A DNA stretch of 64,000 nt from positions 1,116,001 through 1,180,000 of the forward strand of contig NC_052020.1 in the NCBI RefSeq assembly GCF_015832195.1. Reading direction: 5' to 3'. Positions within the stretch are counted from its first letter, which is position 1. Each line of letters begins with the position of its first letter. Below, in pieces: positions 11,201 through 20,810 of the stretch. A program made the translations under genes and the position numbers. Below the pieces are notes generated by a model. That model saw only the letters and a list, made by a program, of their open reading frames with translations, was not told where the DNA came from and made no database searches. Source of the stretch: Motacilla alba alba. Its lineage: Eukaryota; Chordata; Aves; Passeriformes; Motacillidae.

Positions 11201-12940
11201 GGAGGACCAGAGGGCCCTACCCTAGGGGACCCTCTGGTTATAGTTAAACTAGGGAACAAAGAAAAGGAAGTGGAATTTTTAGTGGACACAGGGGCAACAT
11301 TTTCAGTGTTGAATAAGGCCCTAATACCCTTAACAAATGATTATGTTATGGTAAAGGGGGCTAGTGGTCAATCTGAAAGAGCATATTTTTGTAAACCATT
11401 AAAGTATAAATTAGGACAGCAATGGGGGATTCACCGATTTTTATATATGCCTAATGCTCCATCTGCACTTTTGGGCAGAGACCTCCTAGAGCAGCTGGAT
11501 GCAAAAATAATATTTAAGAATGGGGAAATTAGCTTGGAGGTAAAGGACCAACAATATGTGGAGTTGCTAAGCCTAATGTTAATAACCAGAGAAATTGAAA
11601 TTGGGGGGGAAGAAGAGAAAAACTTCAAGAAAATAATGGATCAGGTATTTCCTGGGGTATGGGCTTCTAACATACCAGGTAGAGCTAAGAATCCATTACC
11701 CATACAAATCAAGCTTAAAGAAGGGGAACGACCAGTAAGGGTTAAACAAAATCCCCTAAAGAAGGAAGACAGGGAAGGGATCAGCCCAATTATAGAAATT
11801 TTTTTTCAAATAGGACTATTAAAAGAGTGTCAATCTTATTTTAATACTCCCATTTTGGCAATCAAGAAGCCTGATGGGTCATACAGGCTTGTACAAGATT
11901 TAAGGGCTGTTAACAAGGTGACTTAAGACTTGTATCCAGTAGTTGCTAACCCTTATACTTTGTTAACTCGTTTAACACCTGAACTAACCTGGTTTACCGT
12001 TTTAGATTTAAAGGATGCTTTCTTTTGCCTCCCTCTCCATGAAGCCAGCCAGAAAATTTTTGCATTTGAATGGGAAACCCCAAAACTGGACGGAAAAACC
12101 AGCTCACATGGTGTGTATTACCACAGGGATACAGAAACTCCCCTACTATATTTGGGGAACAACTTGCCGAGGATTTAGAGTCTTGGGAACCTCCACCAGG
12201 AGAAGGGCAGTTGCTCCAGTATGTGGACAACCTGCTGATAGCCACCCAGGCCCAGGAGACATGCGTGGAGTGGACGGTAAGCCTCTTAAACTTTTTGGGC
12301 CTGCAGGGGTATCGGGTATCCCAGAAGAAAGCCCAAATGGTGAGGCAGTCATTTACCTGGGTTATGAAGTGAGTGCTGGACAAAGGACCTTGGGGCAGGA
12401 TCGTAAAGAAGCAATATGCCAGACCCTGAGACCTCAGACAGTGAAAGAACTGAGAACCTTTTTGAGCATGACAGGATGGTGCAGGCTATGGATCTATAAC
12501 TATGGGTTACTTGTTAAACCTTTATATGCCCTGATCACAGAAGGGGGCAGAGACCTTCAGTGGACGAAAGGAGCAACCCAAGCCTTTGACCAACTGAAGA
12601 AGGCCCTCATGTCAGCTCCGGCTCTAAGACTTCCAGACATGAGTAAACCATTTTTCCTGTTTTCCCAAGAAAAACAAGGGGTTGCTTTGGGAATATTAGC
12701 ACAGAACTTAGGCCCGTACCGGAGAGCAGTGGCCTATCTCTCCGAACAGCTGGACACAGCAGCTAAGGGATGGCCAGGGTGTCTCAGAGCCGTTGCAGCA
12801 GTGGCAGTGAACATTCAGGAAGCACACAAATTCACCCTGGGCCAGAAGATGACTGTGCTAGTATCCCACACAGTGTCTGCAGTCCTTGAGGCAAAAGGAG
12901 GACATTGGCTCTCCCCACAGAGGTTTCTGAAGTACCAAGC
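11201..12940 (+). pseudogene. pol: ERV-A pro-pol, 5' part (PR, RT, connection), broken
   Basis: The protease active site LVDTGA is near 11282. RT follows in gammaretroviral order (IKKPDGSYRLVQDLRAVNK near 11865, [14 protein letters not shown] near 12000, LPQGY near 12113). The catalytic box reads YVDN at about 12220, so the second Asp normal for the YVDD motif is missing. Breaks: TAA at 11924-11926, a frameshift near 12070-12090, another near 12350, and a TGA in the middle frame at 12370. The connection domain then reads on until TACCAAGC at 12940, where the ERV-B LTR begins. The remaining RNase H and integrase lie after 42772. This is a dead copy. Confidence 0.85.
12935..12940. repeat. ERV-B insertion target duplication in ERV-A pol, left copy
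   Basis: CCAAGC precedes LTR1 and recurs directly after LTR4 at 42772-42777. The match extends to CCAAGCTA because the LTR edge also begins TA. Removing everything between the copies rejoins the Lys-Tyr-Gln-Ala codons of ERV-A pol with the RNase H region. A 6-bp duplication suits alpha/betaretroviral integration. B1 alone (right flank CATTAC) and B2 alone (left flank CCATCA) have no such match. Confidence 0.75.
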
Positions 12941-13481
12941 TAATGCCGCTGGCTGGGATACGGGGTGTACCCAGGAGCTGCATCAAAGCCGGATAGCATA
13001 GCTCTGAGGGGGGCTAATCAGCCCAAGCTCTGGCGGTGCCCCTAGCCTATGCCTTAGCAAGCCTTTAGTGATTTCAGCTCAGTGATTATCAGCTCATGAG
13101 TGATTTCAGCTCTTTGGGCTTGCTAGGCTTGGCTGGGGCACGCAGCAGGCACTCGGAAGACCAGGAAAGAGAGGAGAGCGCTGTGTGAGGTTCCAAGACG
13201 ATGTCTTTATTGGTCTTCTTCGTAGCTCTTTCGCGGGGTGTCTCGAAGGGTCTCAGGGACAGCGGCTCCAACGAGCCGGGCAGAAACAGGGGTTTATATA
13301 GGGTTAGGGAGGATTGAGAATTGTCCAATGGTAAGGGTTAAAGGAAAGTGACCTATAGCTTTACAGAGAGATAAGCAAGGGTCCGAGAGCGGGAGAGAGG
13401 GGCTCCTTTTGTCCAGTCATCCTGACTCAGCATTCTGTCTCTGAACGCCAAGGCAGGTTTGCAGGGCCTGTGCCTGCTACA
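12941..13481 (-). repeat. ERV-B LTR1 (3' LTR of B1)
   Basis: 541 bp. On the minus strand it starts TGTAGCAGGCACAGG and ends GGCATTA (CA with two or three extra bases). It holds a TATATAAA box (plus-strand 13293-13300) and an AATAAA signal (13206-13211). It is identical by eye to LTR2 and LTR4. The last codons of env lie inside its U3 edge. Confidence 0.88.
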
Positions 13482-14737
13482 ACTCCACTTTCTGTATTTA
13501 GAAAAAAGGCACTCCCTATAGCTCTTTTGAAACAATGAACAAGACATGAGAACATGGCTAATACAATGACAATCACAAGCAAAATCCACAACATTCCCTT
13601 AACCAAAGATGCAACCCATCCTGTTAATCCCCATTGACTGAACACATGATTAACCCAGTCCGGGTTGTTTTCTACTTTCAAGTCCTTCACAAGGTCCCTC
13701 AGTTTCTGGATGTTCGCATGGATGGATTCCGAGCGTGAAGAGAGGTTGAAGCAGCACATCCCTTCGAAGTCCTCGCAGCCATGTCCGTGGGCCAGCAGCA
13801 GGAAGTCAATTGCTGCTCGGTTTTGGAGCGATGCATGTCTTATGGTTTCTTCTTCCTTTAAGAGATCGCTCAGGGCTGCAGATGTAGCATTAGCCTGCTT
13901 ACTGAGCCAACACCCGAGGTGATTTATTTCACCTAGGGCCTTGGCTGCAGCTACCCATGGTAGGAATAGGGAGACAGCAATCTTTTTTGGTTTGTTCCAA
14001 TCATATAATCTGGGATCACAATTTTCATCAAATTCTGTGTATGACCTTTTGCGGCGTTTTAATTCACTTTCTTTTTTCCAATTGTGTAACAAGGTGATAT
14101 TTGGAGTCAGGGTAGAAAGTCTCCCAAGGGTACAGGGACCTCCCTGGAGTCGAGAGGGAATCCCGGCCCACACTCTGTCACCGCAGATGAGAAACGTTCC
14201 CTTGGGTAATACTTTGGGATTGAGAGAGGACACAGAAATCACACGAGCAGTGTAATTACACCAATCAGGAGGGTTATAGGCTTTGTTAATGGGTGATATG
14301 TCTTTTCGATATGTGTTTTTGGTCTGGTCAATTTCTGGCCAATTATTTTTTGGGCGCCTGAAGTAGAATTTGACGCAGTATGTTGCCTTGGAGGACCCCA
14401 GCAGGTCCAATTCTTGGGGTTCCTCTAGAGCATTGGGCAACATTTTTGTCCACTCATCCCAAGTATCTACCAAGTTGGGTCTCTTACCTGTGGTGCGGAG
14501 GAGCTCTGTGTTATAGACGGGCCAATCATCGGCTGCGAAGGGAATTCCTACTAGACATGTGGAAAGTGGGTTATCAACACTTCCCATGGATAGACACATG
14601 TTATCCTGTTTTAATGTTTTTGCTAAGGTTACCCAAACATTATGGCTAGGCTGTGGGCTAATCCAACCGATGGCATACGGTACGGTGAAGAGCATCCAGG
14701 CAGCAGTAAGGACAGCACCAACGGAGATATTTTTCAT
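13427..14737 (-). CDS. env: ERV-B1 Env, alpharetrovirus-like, open
   Basis: 436 residues: a surface/transmembrane glycoprotein for receptor binding and membrane fusion. A hydrophobic signal peptide (residues 5-25) is followed by a surface domain with several Cys and N-x-S/T sites, a basic RRKR cleavage motif (plus-strand 14045-14056), a fusion-peptide-like stretch, and an alpharetrovirus-type ectodomain with LQNRAAIDFLLLAHGHGCED and a CX6CC motif. A membrane span (about residues 385-408) and a short tail complete it. The final 17 codons or so are encoded in the 3' LTR. A splice-acceptor-like TTCCCTATCAG lies about 20 bases before the ATG (AG at 14760-14759). No break was seen, but function is not implied. 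Confidence 0.85.
   Translation of the reverse strand: MKNISVGAVLTAAWMLFTVPYAIGWISPQPSHNVWVTLAKTLKQDNMCLSMGSVDNPLSTCLVGIPFAADDWPVYNTELLRTTGKRPNLVDTWDEWTKMLPNALEEPQELDLLGSSKATYCVKFYFRRPKNNWPEIDQTKNTYRKDISPINKAYNPPDWCNYTARVISVSSLNPKVLPKGTFLICGDRVWAGIPSRLQGGPCTLGRLSTLTPNITLLHNWKKESELKRRKRSYTEFDENCDPRLYDWNKPKKIAVSLFLPWVAAAKALGEINHLGCWLSKQANATSAALSDLLKEEETIRHASLQNRAAIDFLLLAHGHGCEDFEGMCCFNLSSRSESIHANIQKLRDLVKDLKVENNPDWVNHVFSQWGLTGWVASLVKGMLWILLVIVIVLAMFSCLVHCFKRAIGSAFFLNTESGVVAGTGPANLPWRSETEC
13482..13497 (-). promoter_or_regulatory. ERV-B1 polypurine tract
   Basis: On the minus strand, AGAAAGTGGAGT directly precedes the TG of the 3' LTR. This is where plus-strand DNA synthesis is primed in retroviruses. 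The same sequence precedes LTR3 in B2. Confidence 0.5.
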
Positions 14738-14831
14738 CTTTGGACAGGAATGGGGCTTCTGATAGGGAATATAAGCACAATTTGTTATCTTTATGACAAG
14801 AGGGTTAGGGTTTTCTCCCTTGTTCCTTCCT

Positions 14832-14833
14832 TC

Positions 14834-14890
<57 letters not shown>
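14832..14890 (-). repeat. A-tract/G-tract between ERV-B1 pol and env
   Basis: In element sense this is 49 A (plus-strand T at 14842-14890) followed by a run of 9 G and a purine-rich GGAA stretch. B2 has the same compound tract with only 22 A (35949-35970). It is an unstable homopolymer or possibly an expanded internal polypurine tract. Exact lengths may be assembly artefacts. Confidence 0.75.
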
Positions 14891-15063
14891 CCTCTAATAA
14901 GCTAAGGATAGGGGGGGTAGGTATAGGTTTTTTTGATAAGAGGCAAGAAAAGGGAACAGTAGGGTTTTTAGGGCACAGAGGGGTAAAAACATAAAATTCT
15001 AAAATTCAGAGAACAATTTTGTGTTCAAGCTATATCTAGCTTCTGGCTAAATGCAGCAGAACG

Positions 15064-17898
15064 TTATTCAGCTTTCTGTTTTGTCTGCTGTCGTGTGGTG
15101 GGACGGTCTTTCCCTATGCATGTGGAGATTCGGCGACGTCTTCGTCTCCAGGCAGAGCTTGTTTGGTTCTGAGGAGGACTTGTGTTTGACTCAGGAGGAT
15201 TCTTGTCAGTGTTTGTAGCGGTAGTGTTTGCAGTGCCTAGGTATGGTTTGATGTTTTTTCCTGGGTACCATCTCGGACCTGATGGTAGTAGAACACACGC
15301 ATATCCTCTTCCCCAAGTGATCAGTTGGAAAGGTCCTGTGATTTGATGTGTTTCTGGGTCCTCCACCAGCACAGGTGGTTTCTCAGTGAGCTTTGCTTGG
15401 GTGGTATTTGCAAAGTGCCGAAGTATTGGTGGGTCAGGCTCTGATGTTGTACAGTTTAGGAAGTTGATGACATAGAGAGCCTTGCAAAGTCTTTCAACTG
15501 GAGATATGGCTCTTGTTTCTCCTTGCTGCTGATTGAGGACTCTTTTGAGGGTTTGATGTGTCCTTTCTACGATGGATTGTCCTGTGGGGTTTGCAGGTAT
15601 GCCTGTCTTGTGTTCTATTCCCCATTCACTGAAGAACTCTTTTAGCTTACGAGAGGTATAGGCAGGTCCATTGTCTGTTTTGATCTCCTTTGGTACTCCC
15701 AGGGTAGCGAAGGCAAGGAGGAAGTGCTTTATGGTGTGCTGTGCAGTTTCTCCTGTATGTGATGATGCAAACACTGCTCCTGAAAATGTGTCGACCGATA
15801 CATGCACGTATTTTGACCTTCCAAAGGGTGTGAAGTGAGTTACATCTGTCTGCCACAGCTGGCAGCTGTTCAGACCTCGGGGATTGACTCCTGTCCCCAT
15901 GGATGGTATCTGGTAGTTTTGACAGCTCGGGCATGTGGCAACAATAGCTTTTGCCTGCTCCTTTGAAAGCTTGAACATTCTGATAAGGGCAGGTACATTC
16001 TGATGAAAAAATGCATGTGACAACTTTGCCTGGGCAAAGATGTTAGGAACATTAGCAGTCTCTACTGCCATGGCTAGTGCATCCGCCCTCCTGTTCCCTT
16101 CTGTGATGATGCCTGGGAGGTCGGTGTGTGACCTCACATGCATTATATGATAAGGTTGCTTTCTGCTGGAAATAAGGCGTGTTAATGCAGAAATCAATTG
16201 GTGTAACTTTGGATTGGAAAGGTCTTTGAGAAGAGCATGTTCTGCTCTCATAGCTATACCAGCAACATAAGCTGAATCTGTGACCAAATTGAAGGGTATG
16301 TCTTTGAATTTCTCAAAGGCTCTGACAACAGCTGCTAACTCTGCAATCTGTGGAGATCCCTCCACTATTTCAATATCAGATTCCCATTTTTGGGTATTTG
16401 GGTCTTTCCATGTCATTACTGACTTGTGGGATGACCCTGAGCCATCTGTAAAGATGGTTAGAGCTTTGAGAGGAGTCCTGCTTTGGACTAATTTTGGGGT
16501 CAGATGAAAGGTCACATCCCGATTAAAAAGTTTGTGTCTGGGGATATGAACTGAAATTTGGCCTGTATAGCTATCTAGGGCAAACTGGAGACTTTCATTG
16601 GTCTGAAGCAAATGCTCCAGGTCCCCAGTGGTCAGTGGCAAGTATATGCATGTGAACTCACACCCTGCAAGAGAGCGGAGGCGAGATCTAGCCTTTTTTA
16701 TTAGATGTGCCATGATCTCTTGGAAGGTGGTAATTGTCTTTTTAGGTTGGTTATTTGTAAAGATCCACTCCAGGATCAGCAAAGGGTCTCTAAGTTGAGT
16801 GTCCCACTGGAAAATCAGTCCATAAAACCGAGGTGCTTTTCCCAAAATGACGAACTGGAAGGGCAGGCTGGGTTCAAAGCGATGGGCTTTGCGTGAAGAC
16901 AGGGCTTCTTGGACCTTGGTGATGGCATCTCGGGCCTCTGTTGTGAGAGTGCATGGAGAGTCTAGATCCTCGTGGCCACGGAGAAGGTTGAACAGGGGAG
17001 CGAGGTCCTCTGTTGTTATTCCTAGCAGGGGACGCACCCAGTTGATGGATCCACACAGGCTGTGTAAGTCCCTCAGGGTCTTTGGGTCGTCTCGGATGGC
17101 GAGCTGCTGGGGTACGATGGTCCTTTCCCGGATCTGGAAGCCAAGGTAAGTCCATGGGTTGGTGTACTGTATTTTGTCCTCACGGATCTCGAATCCTGCC
17201 TTTTCTATGGTTTCAATAGTCTTTTTAACTGCTTTGTCCAGGTAAGCTTTTTCTGATGCACAGACCAGGATGTCATCCATATAGTGGTGGATGATTGCCT
17301 CTGGGAATAGCTTCCGAACGGGAGACAGGATGTGAGCAACATACCACTGGCATATAGTAGGACTGGACTTCAGTCCTTGAGGCAGAAAACGCCAATGATA
17401 TCTTTTAAGTGGAGTCTCTCTGTTAAGGGATGGCACCGAGAAAGCAAACCGTGGGGCATCGAGAGGATGCAGAGGTATGCTGAAAAAACAGTCCTTAATA
17501 TCTATGATAGCAAGTGTCCAGTCTCTAGGCAGCATCGATGGGGAGGGCAGGCCTGGCTGTAAGGGGCCCATGTCCTCGACGACTTCGTTGATTTTGCGAA
17601 GGTCGTGGAGGAGTCTCCACCTGTCCGTTCCAGGCTTTTTCAGTACGAAGACTGGAGAGTTCCAAGGGCTGGTGGTCTCAACGATGTGGCCTTTGGTTAG
17701 CTGTTCTTCCACGAGAGCTTGTAGTGCGCACAGCTTTTCTTCGGAAAGGGGCCACTGCTCGATCCAGATCGGGTCATGGCTTTTCCAGGTGAGTTGAGGA
17801 GTATCTGGCAGTGCGCGCTCCTCAGTGGCCCCAGTTAGAAATCCTGGCTGGGAATACGTAGGGAGGCCCCCCATTGGGATAGAATGTCCCTTCCCCAA
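15064..17898 (-). CDS. pol: ERV-B1 Pol (RT, RNase H, integrase), open
   Basis: The 944-codon frame is open throughout. It is entered by a -1 frameshift at the end of pro, so true Pol starts near 17840 (about residue 19); the 17898 edge is only the upstream limit of the frame. RT has FVLKKPGTDRWRLLHDLRKI (about 84-103), LPQGLKSSP (172-180) and YMDD (206-209). RNase H has TDGS (484-487), an Ala-Glu-Leu (AEL) helix near 519 and LVTDSAY (538-544). Integrase has HX3H (628/632), CPSC (656-659), and D685, D742 and E778, the last two 35 residues apart (DD35E). The C-terminus is very basic (an Arg run near residue 920). All catalytic residues seen are present. Confidence 0.9.
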   Translation of the reverse strand: MGKGHSIPMGGLPTYSQPGFLTGATEERALPDTPQLTWKSHDPIWIEQWPLSEEKLCALQALVEEQLTKGHIVETTSPWNSPVFVLKKPGTDRWRLLHDLRKINEVVEDMGPLQPGLPSPSMLPRDWTLAIIDIKDCFFSIPLHPLDAPRFAFSVPSLNRETPLKRYHWRFLPQGLKSSPTICQWYVAHILSPVRKLFPEAIIHHYMDDILVCASEKAYLDKAVKKTIETIEKAGFEIREDKIQYTNPWTYLGFQIRERTIVPQQLAIRDDPKTLRDLHSLCGSINWVRPLLGITTEDLAPLFNLLRGHEDLDSPCTLTTEARDAITKVQEALSSRKAHRFEPSLPFQFVILGKAPRFYGLIFQWDTQLRDPLLILEWIFTNNQPKKTITTFQEIMAHLIKKARSRLRSLAGCEFTCIYLPLTTGDLEHLLQTNESLQFALDSYTGQISVHIPRHKLFNRDVTFHLTPKLVQSRTPLKALTIFTDGSGSSHKSVMTWKDPNTQKWESDIEIVEGSPQIAELAAVVRAFEKFKDIPFNLVTDSAYVAGIAMRAEHALLKDLSNPKLHQLISALTRLISSRKQPYHIMHVRSHTDLPGIITEGNRRADALAMAVETANVPNIFAQAKLSHAFFHQNVPALIRMFKLSKEQAKAIVATCPSCQNYQIPSMGTGVNPRGLNSCQLWQTDVTHFTPFGRSKYVHVSVDTFSGAVFASSHTGETAQHTIKHFLLAFATLGVPKEIKTDNGPAYTSRKLKEFFSEWGIEHKTGIPANPTGQSIVERTHQTLKRVLNQQQGETRAISPVERLCKALYVINFLNCTTSEPDPPILRHFANTTQAKLTEKPPVLVEDPETHQITGPFQLITWGRGYACVLLPSGPRWYPGKNIKPYLGTANTTATNTDKNPPESNTSPPQNQTSSAWRRRRRRISTCIGKDRPTTRQQTKQKAE

Positions 17899-18497
17899 AG
17901 GGTGATGGGGGCCCTTACCACGAATGGGCGGATGGTTGCCAGCTTGCCTTCAGGCCCTTCGACGAGGACGTTGTTCTTGCTCCGCATGGACACTGTGGCT
18001 CCACCGATCCCTGAAATCATGCCTGGCACTGGCTGTAGATCCCAGTGTGCTGGCCACTCTGAGCGAGCGATGATGGTCACGTCAGCACCGGTGTCCAGCA
18101 TCCCTGGCAGGTGGAACTTTTCTCCTCTGCAGGCGAGACCACACTCAATGGTAGGCTTACTTGGTCCCACAACTTGTGCCCACATTGCTGTAGGGTTGAG
18201 AGGAAGCTGCTCCCTGTGATTCTTTGGGAGTAGAAAAGCCTGTGCAATTGGAGTTCCCTTTGAAAGAAAATATGGTAAGTCCGTGCAGTACACCTGGACA
18301 AAGATTTCTTGTCCTGAGTGCACTGTTTGCACCTCTGGAACAACGAAGATCTCCTTTGGGCTATGGACAGTGTCACCTATGATTAAGATGTTAGAAGGAC
18401 CGCCTTTTGGCCCACGTTTGCCTGTGGGAACATGATAAACATCTTTATTTTTAAAGTCAATGGACAGAGCAGTTACCAGCTGGCGTCTTGTTCCCAT
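17835..18497 (-). CDS. pro: ERV-B1 Pro: dUTPase-like domain plus aspartic protease
   Basis: 220 residues from the first ATG, though translation is expected to enter by frameshift at 18623-18629, adding about 40 residues. The N-terminal part (about 15-95) looks like a decayed betaretroviral dUTPase: its end (GTPIAQAFLLP) matches the usual C-terminal dUTPase strand, but the uridine-binding and catalytic motifs are not visible. The protease follows with LDTGADVTII (active Asp near residue 135), a flap region with many Gly, and a GRDIL helix near the end. The arrangement gag, dUTPase-protease, pol in three frames is betaretroviral. Confidence 0.8.
   Translation of the reverse strand: MGTRRQLVTALSIDFKNKDVYHVPTGKRGPKGGPSNILIIGDTVHSPKEIFVVPEVQTVHSGQEIFVQVYCTDLPYFLSKGTPIAQAFLLPKNHREQLPLNPTAMWAQVVGPSKPTIECGLACRGEKFHLPGMLDTGADVTIIARSEWPAHWDLQPVPGMISGIGGATVSMRSKNNVLVEGPEGKLATIRPFVVRAPITLWGRDILSQWGASLRIPSQDF
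17838..17844 (-). promoter_or_regulatory. ERV-B1 pro/pol -1 frameshift site
   Basis: The minus-strand heptamer GGATTTC is in the pro frame (G GAT TTC), directly before the pro stop TAA. MMTV uses the near-identical GGATTTA for its pro/pol shift. A GAGGAG/CTCCTC stem with a 16-base loop begins 14 bases downstream and could stall the ribosome. Pol is open in the -1 frame across the site. Confidence 0.6.
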
Positions 18498-20810
18498 CGG
18501 TGTCGCTCCGTGTGTTGGACCCTCTTCAGGTGTCCTGGAATCTCCCGGGGTGGTGCGTGGATGGGTCTGGGTGGCCTTTGATTTGTTGTCGTAGCCCGGG
18601 GCTCCACCGGGCTCCGAGACCCGTTTCCCGAATACAGCTGGTAGCGTGGCTGGTGCTGGGGCCTTCGGTAGGTGTGGCCAGGGTATCGGGCAGGCAGCCT
18701 GTCTGGACAGTCCCTCATAAAATGTGTCAAATCACCACAGTACAGGCAGCGAGTCTGGTCTTTAGAAGCCATAACTGCATATGCACCAGAAACTCCTTCA
18801 GCAATACCCTTAGAAACTGCTTCTGCCACTGTATTTTCACTGGACAAATGACGTGTGCAGCTTTCCAGCATTTGCTCTATGGTAGGTTCTGTGTCCAGGG
18901 GTAGAGCCCTCAGAATTGTTTTACATTTTTCATTAGCATTACTCATGGCAAGTTTACACAATAGTTCTTTTCTTGCCTCTGTGCTCTCTATCTGTTTTTC
19001 TAGAGCATCTTTAACTCTGTCCACAAATTTGATAAAGCTTTCTTCTACTCCTTGTTTGATATTAGAAAAATGTTGGGAAGGAGTGGAATCATCTGGGGTA
19101 AGAAGTAAGGAGGTTTTTGCTGCCATAGCCAGGTCCTGCAATGCTTCCTTAGGTAAGGTATCAGCCTGATCATTAGGTTTCTGTAAATCCCCTTCACCGG
19201 CCAGCTGTTCAACTGTAAGATCTGGCCTATCAGCATTTTTAGTATATGAATCTGATAATGTTTTCAATTGTTTTTTCCAATGCCTTTCCCATAACATATA
19301 TTCTGCTGGGGAAAGGAGGCAGTGGGCCATATTCTTAATATCGTGGGGTACTAAGATATGTGCTGAGAACGTGGCTTCTAGGAAATTTCTGAAAATATGA
19401 GAGTTTCTGCCATGTTCTTTAGCTGTGTTCCTTAGCTGTATGAGTTCCTTATTTGTTAGAGGTTCCCACGTTTTTCGGGTAGTGGCCCCCCCCTCTTTTT
19501 CCTTTTTTATAATCTACTGGGAAGGCAGAAATTCTCTGTGCCATTTCCCAATCCCCTGCCTTTGCAGCTTCGAGCTTAATTTGGGCCCATGCATCAATAT
19601 ACTGTGTATCAGAATCAGAGTCACTGTCACTGCTGTCCGAGGAGGAGGAGGAGTGAGAGCGAGAGCGACCCTCATGCTTTTTATGTTGTGTTGGAGCTGG
19701 CTTTGGCAGAGCTTTTTGGGACTGGGGTGGATTTGAGGAAGCACACGGCAAGGCTTGGCTACAGGGGGTTTGCAGTGGCGCTGGGATGGCAACAACTCGG
19801 GTGGCACAGCACGCACAGGATTGAGGCACATGTGGGGGTGGGGTGGTACCGTGGGGGGTTTCCGAGGTTCCGTGCGAGGGACACTGAGGGTGGGTGGGTG
19901 GCTGGGAAGCCGGGGGATGGGGGCAAGGGGGGTGCGGGAGGGTATTGGGGTTGGGGGGGGCTGCCGCGGGTACAGCGTGGTTTGCAGGGGCTGCGGCAGC
20001 CAGGCGGGCAGGGAGACCTCCTGCTGCAGCACAGCTGGGGGCAGAGATACACGCAGGGGCGGGGGGGGCTGTGTTTGAGGGGCCGGCAGGGACGGCAGGG
20101 ACGGCGGCAAGGGAGATAAGAGCACCCGTGGCAGGGGGGGAGGGAGCAATCGCAGAGGTAGGGGAGGGGGTGGGGTGCGCACAGGATACCGCGGGTTGCA
20201 CATTACACGGAAAGGGATTCGTGCTTCCCGCGACCGGAGGGGAAGGCGGGGTGAGGGCGGGCCGCGCGGACCCCGCAGGCGCGGCGGGGAGGGTAGAGAA
20301 CGGCGCGAGGTTTGTATTAGTAGTTCCTGACAGAGGAGTTAGTTGTGGGTTGGGATCAGACGCCGCAGTAGGACCCAGGGAAGGAGAGGATGTGACAGCG
20401 ACCTTATCAGCACAATTTGCATTTGGAGGGTCTGTTGGGACAGATAAGATCGTATCTCTGGTTTTCCCTGAGGTGTTAGTAGGAGAAGAACTTTTGTTAA
20501 GTCCCTCTACGGCTTTTGTTATAATATGAAATATAGGTATAAAGCGAGCTACAGATAGATCCTGTTTGGACTGTAAAAGATAGAGTCTAGTTCCAACCTG
20601 ATCCCAAAAAGAATCTAGCGTTAGAGTGTTTGTAGTAACATCAGGAAACTGGAGGATTATCCATTTTATAAACTTTTTCAGAATAGATTTTGAAAGATTA
20701 CCTTTAGAAAAAGAGAAGTTGTTAGTAGATAGGATTTCTAGGATTAGTAAATAAATTTCTCTCTTTTTATCCTGGGATCTTGTACTAAGTTTGGATCCCA
20801 TTAATCCCAT
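18473..20810 (-). pseudogene. gag: ERV-B1 gag, one-base frameshift
   Basis: Structural core polyprotein. It is open from the ATG at 20810 to about 19490, then shifts frame because a C-run (plus strand, about 19485-19492) has 8 C where B2 has 7; the rest is open to 18473. Domains: matrix with a myristoylation-ready MGSKLS at residue 4, a long Pro/Ala-rich linker, a Ser/Asp repeat with RSRSHSSSSS, capsid with a major homology region (QGVEESFIKFVDR), and one CX2CX4HX4C knuckle (CLYCGDLTHFMRDC). It differs from B2 Gag by small in-frame indels in the Pro/Ala region. A single extra base in a homopolymer may be a sequencing error. Confidence 0.85.
18593..18629 (-). promoter_or_regulatory. ERV-B1 gag/pro -1 frameshift site and stem-loop
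   Basis: GGGAAAC (plus-strand 18623-18629) is in gag frame as G GGA AAC, the heptamer used by Mason-Pfizer-type betaretroviruses. Nine bases later a 7-bp stem, AGCCCGG/CCGGGCT, with a 7-base loop follows. The pro frame is open from the site to the pro ATG. B2 has the same signal. Confidence 0.7.

Noticed and set aside
13089..13328. 79-codon minus-strand ORF found in all four ERV-B LTRs
   Set aside because: Present only because the LTR is repeated. It lies in the U3/R region across the TATA box and poly(A) signal, with no sign of coding selection.
14800..14830. AGGGTTAGGGTTTTC resembling telomeric repeat
   Set aside because: Only about one and a half units, inside the ERV-B pol-env spacer and repeated in B2; not an interstitial telomere.
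19589..20529. Long plus-strand open frames opposite ERV-B1 gag (and 40664-41619 opposite B2 gag)
   Set aside because: They are antisense to the GC-rich Pro/Ala linker, which lacks stop codons by composition (Gly/Ala/Arg-rich translations). The gag frame explains the sequence.
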